Below are positions 5,502 to 5,650 of a DNA stretch of 5,650 nt, piece after piece. The notes below the pieces were generated by a model. It worked only from the letters and a program-made list of their open reading frames with translations. It did no database searches and was not told the origin of the DNA. The position numbers and the translations under genes are program-made. Numbering within the stretch: the first letter of the stretch is position 1; every line of letters starts with the position of its first letter. Origin of the DNA: Pirellulales bacterium (GTDB lineage: Bacteria > Planctomycetota > Planctomycetia > Pirellulales > Thermoguttaceae); contig JAUWHT010000152.1 of assembly GCA_030605745.1 (NCBI GenBank), forward strand, positions 1-5,650. Reading direction: 5' to 3'.

Positions 5502-5600
5502 GCCCGTTCAGCCGCCGAGCTTGCCCGATTTTCCGCAGGTTGGTGTAACGGCTAAGTAGAGTAGTTGTTTGATTGGGTTAGAGTCTATCGTTGTAACTTC

Positions 5601-5617
5601 TGCGCGCCGTGCGCGCA
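5601..5617 (+). terminator. Strong GC hairpin after the fusion gene, possible terminator
   Basis: TGCGCGC and GCGCGCA form a perfect seven-base stem around a CGT loop, about 100 bases past the stop codon. Only a weak T-rich stretch (TCTTGT) follows, so intrinsic termination is uncertain. The rest of 5502-5650 is AT-richer and holds no gene that I can support. Confidence 0.35.
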
Positions 5618-5650
5618 TCTTGTACAGTACTTGTTCACCACACTATTGGG

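Overview
The window looks like chromosomal DNA of a planctomycete, probably of the Pirellulales type. This rests on high GC content, a membrane-embedded Hanks-type Ser/Thr kinase flanked by two membrane-anchored proteins of a style I associate with that group, and intergenic spaces filled with palindromic repeats. The assignment is inference from remembered protein styles; there is no rRNA marker.

Layout from left to right. Positions 3-128 hold the last 41 codons of an unidentified plus-strand gene, which is more AT-rich than the rest. It meets, tail to tail with a 4-base gap, a minus-strand gene (133-828) for a secreted or membrane protein with an N-terminal hydrophobic leader and a C-terminal membrane helix. 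The 205-base space 829-1033 carries a 147-base element with perfect 33-bp inverted ends. Next, on the minus strand, is a 658-residue Ser/Thr protein kinase (1034-3010) with about eight membrane segments after the kinase domain. Its upstream region has a good sigma70-type promoter, and a pair of near-identical palindromic sites 41 bp apart overlaps and precedes the -35 box. A three-way-junction palindrome (3214-3269) follows. Then comes a minus-strand coiled-coil protein with one N-terminal membrane anchor (3278-4075).

The divergent space 4076-4364 contains a plus-strand promoter and a 58-base sequence that folds as a perfect four-way cloverleaf with no unpaired junction bases. This would form the leader of the last gene (4365-5501, plus). 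That gene encodes a fusion of a divergent CinA C-terminal (NMN-deamidase-like) domain with a nucleotidylyltransferase domain bearing HxGH and SSTxxR motifs. The same architecture is, as I recall, found in plant proteins. The remaining 149 bases hold a strong hairpin.

The three minus-strand genes could form one signalling unit: a membrane kinase with a coiled-coil membrane partner and a membrane-anchored exported partner. The gaps of 205 and 267 bases and the kinase's own promoter argue for separate transcription units. The fusion gene is probably a pyridine-nucleotide-related enzyme with no evident functional link to the kinase. No CRISPR array, tRNA, rRNA or transposase gene is visible.
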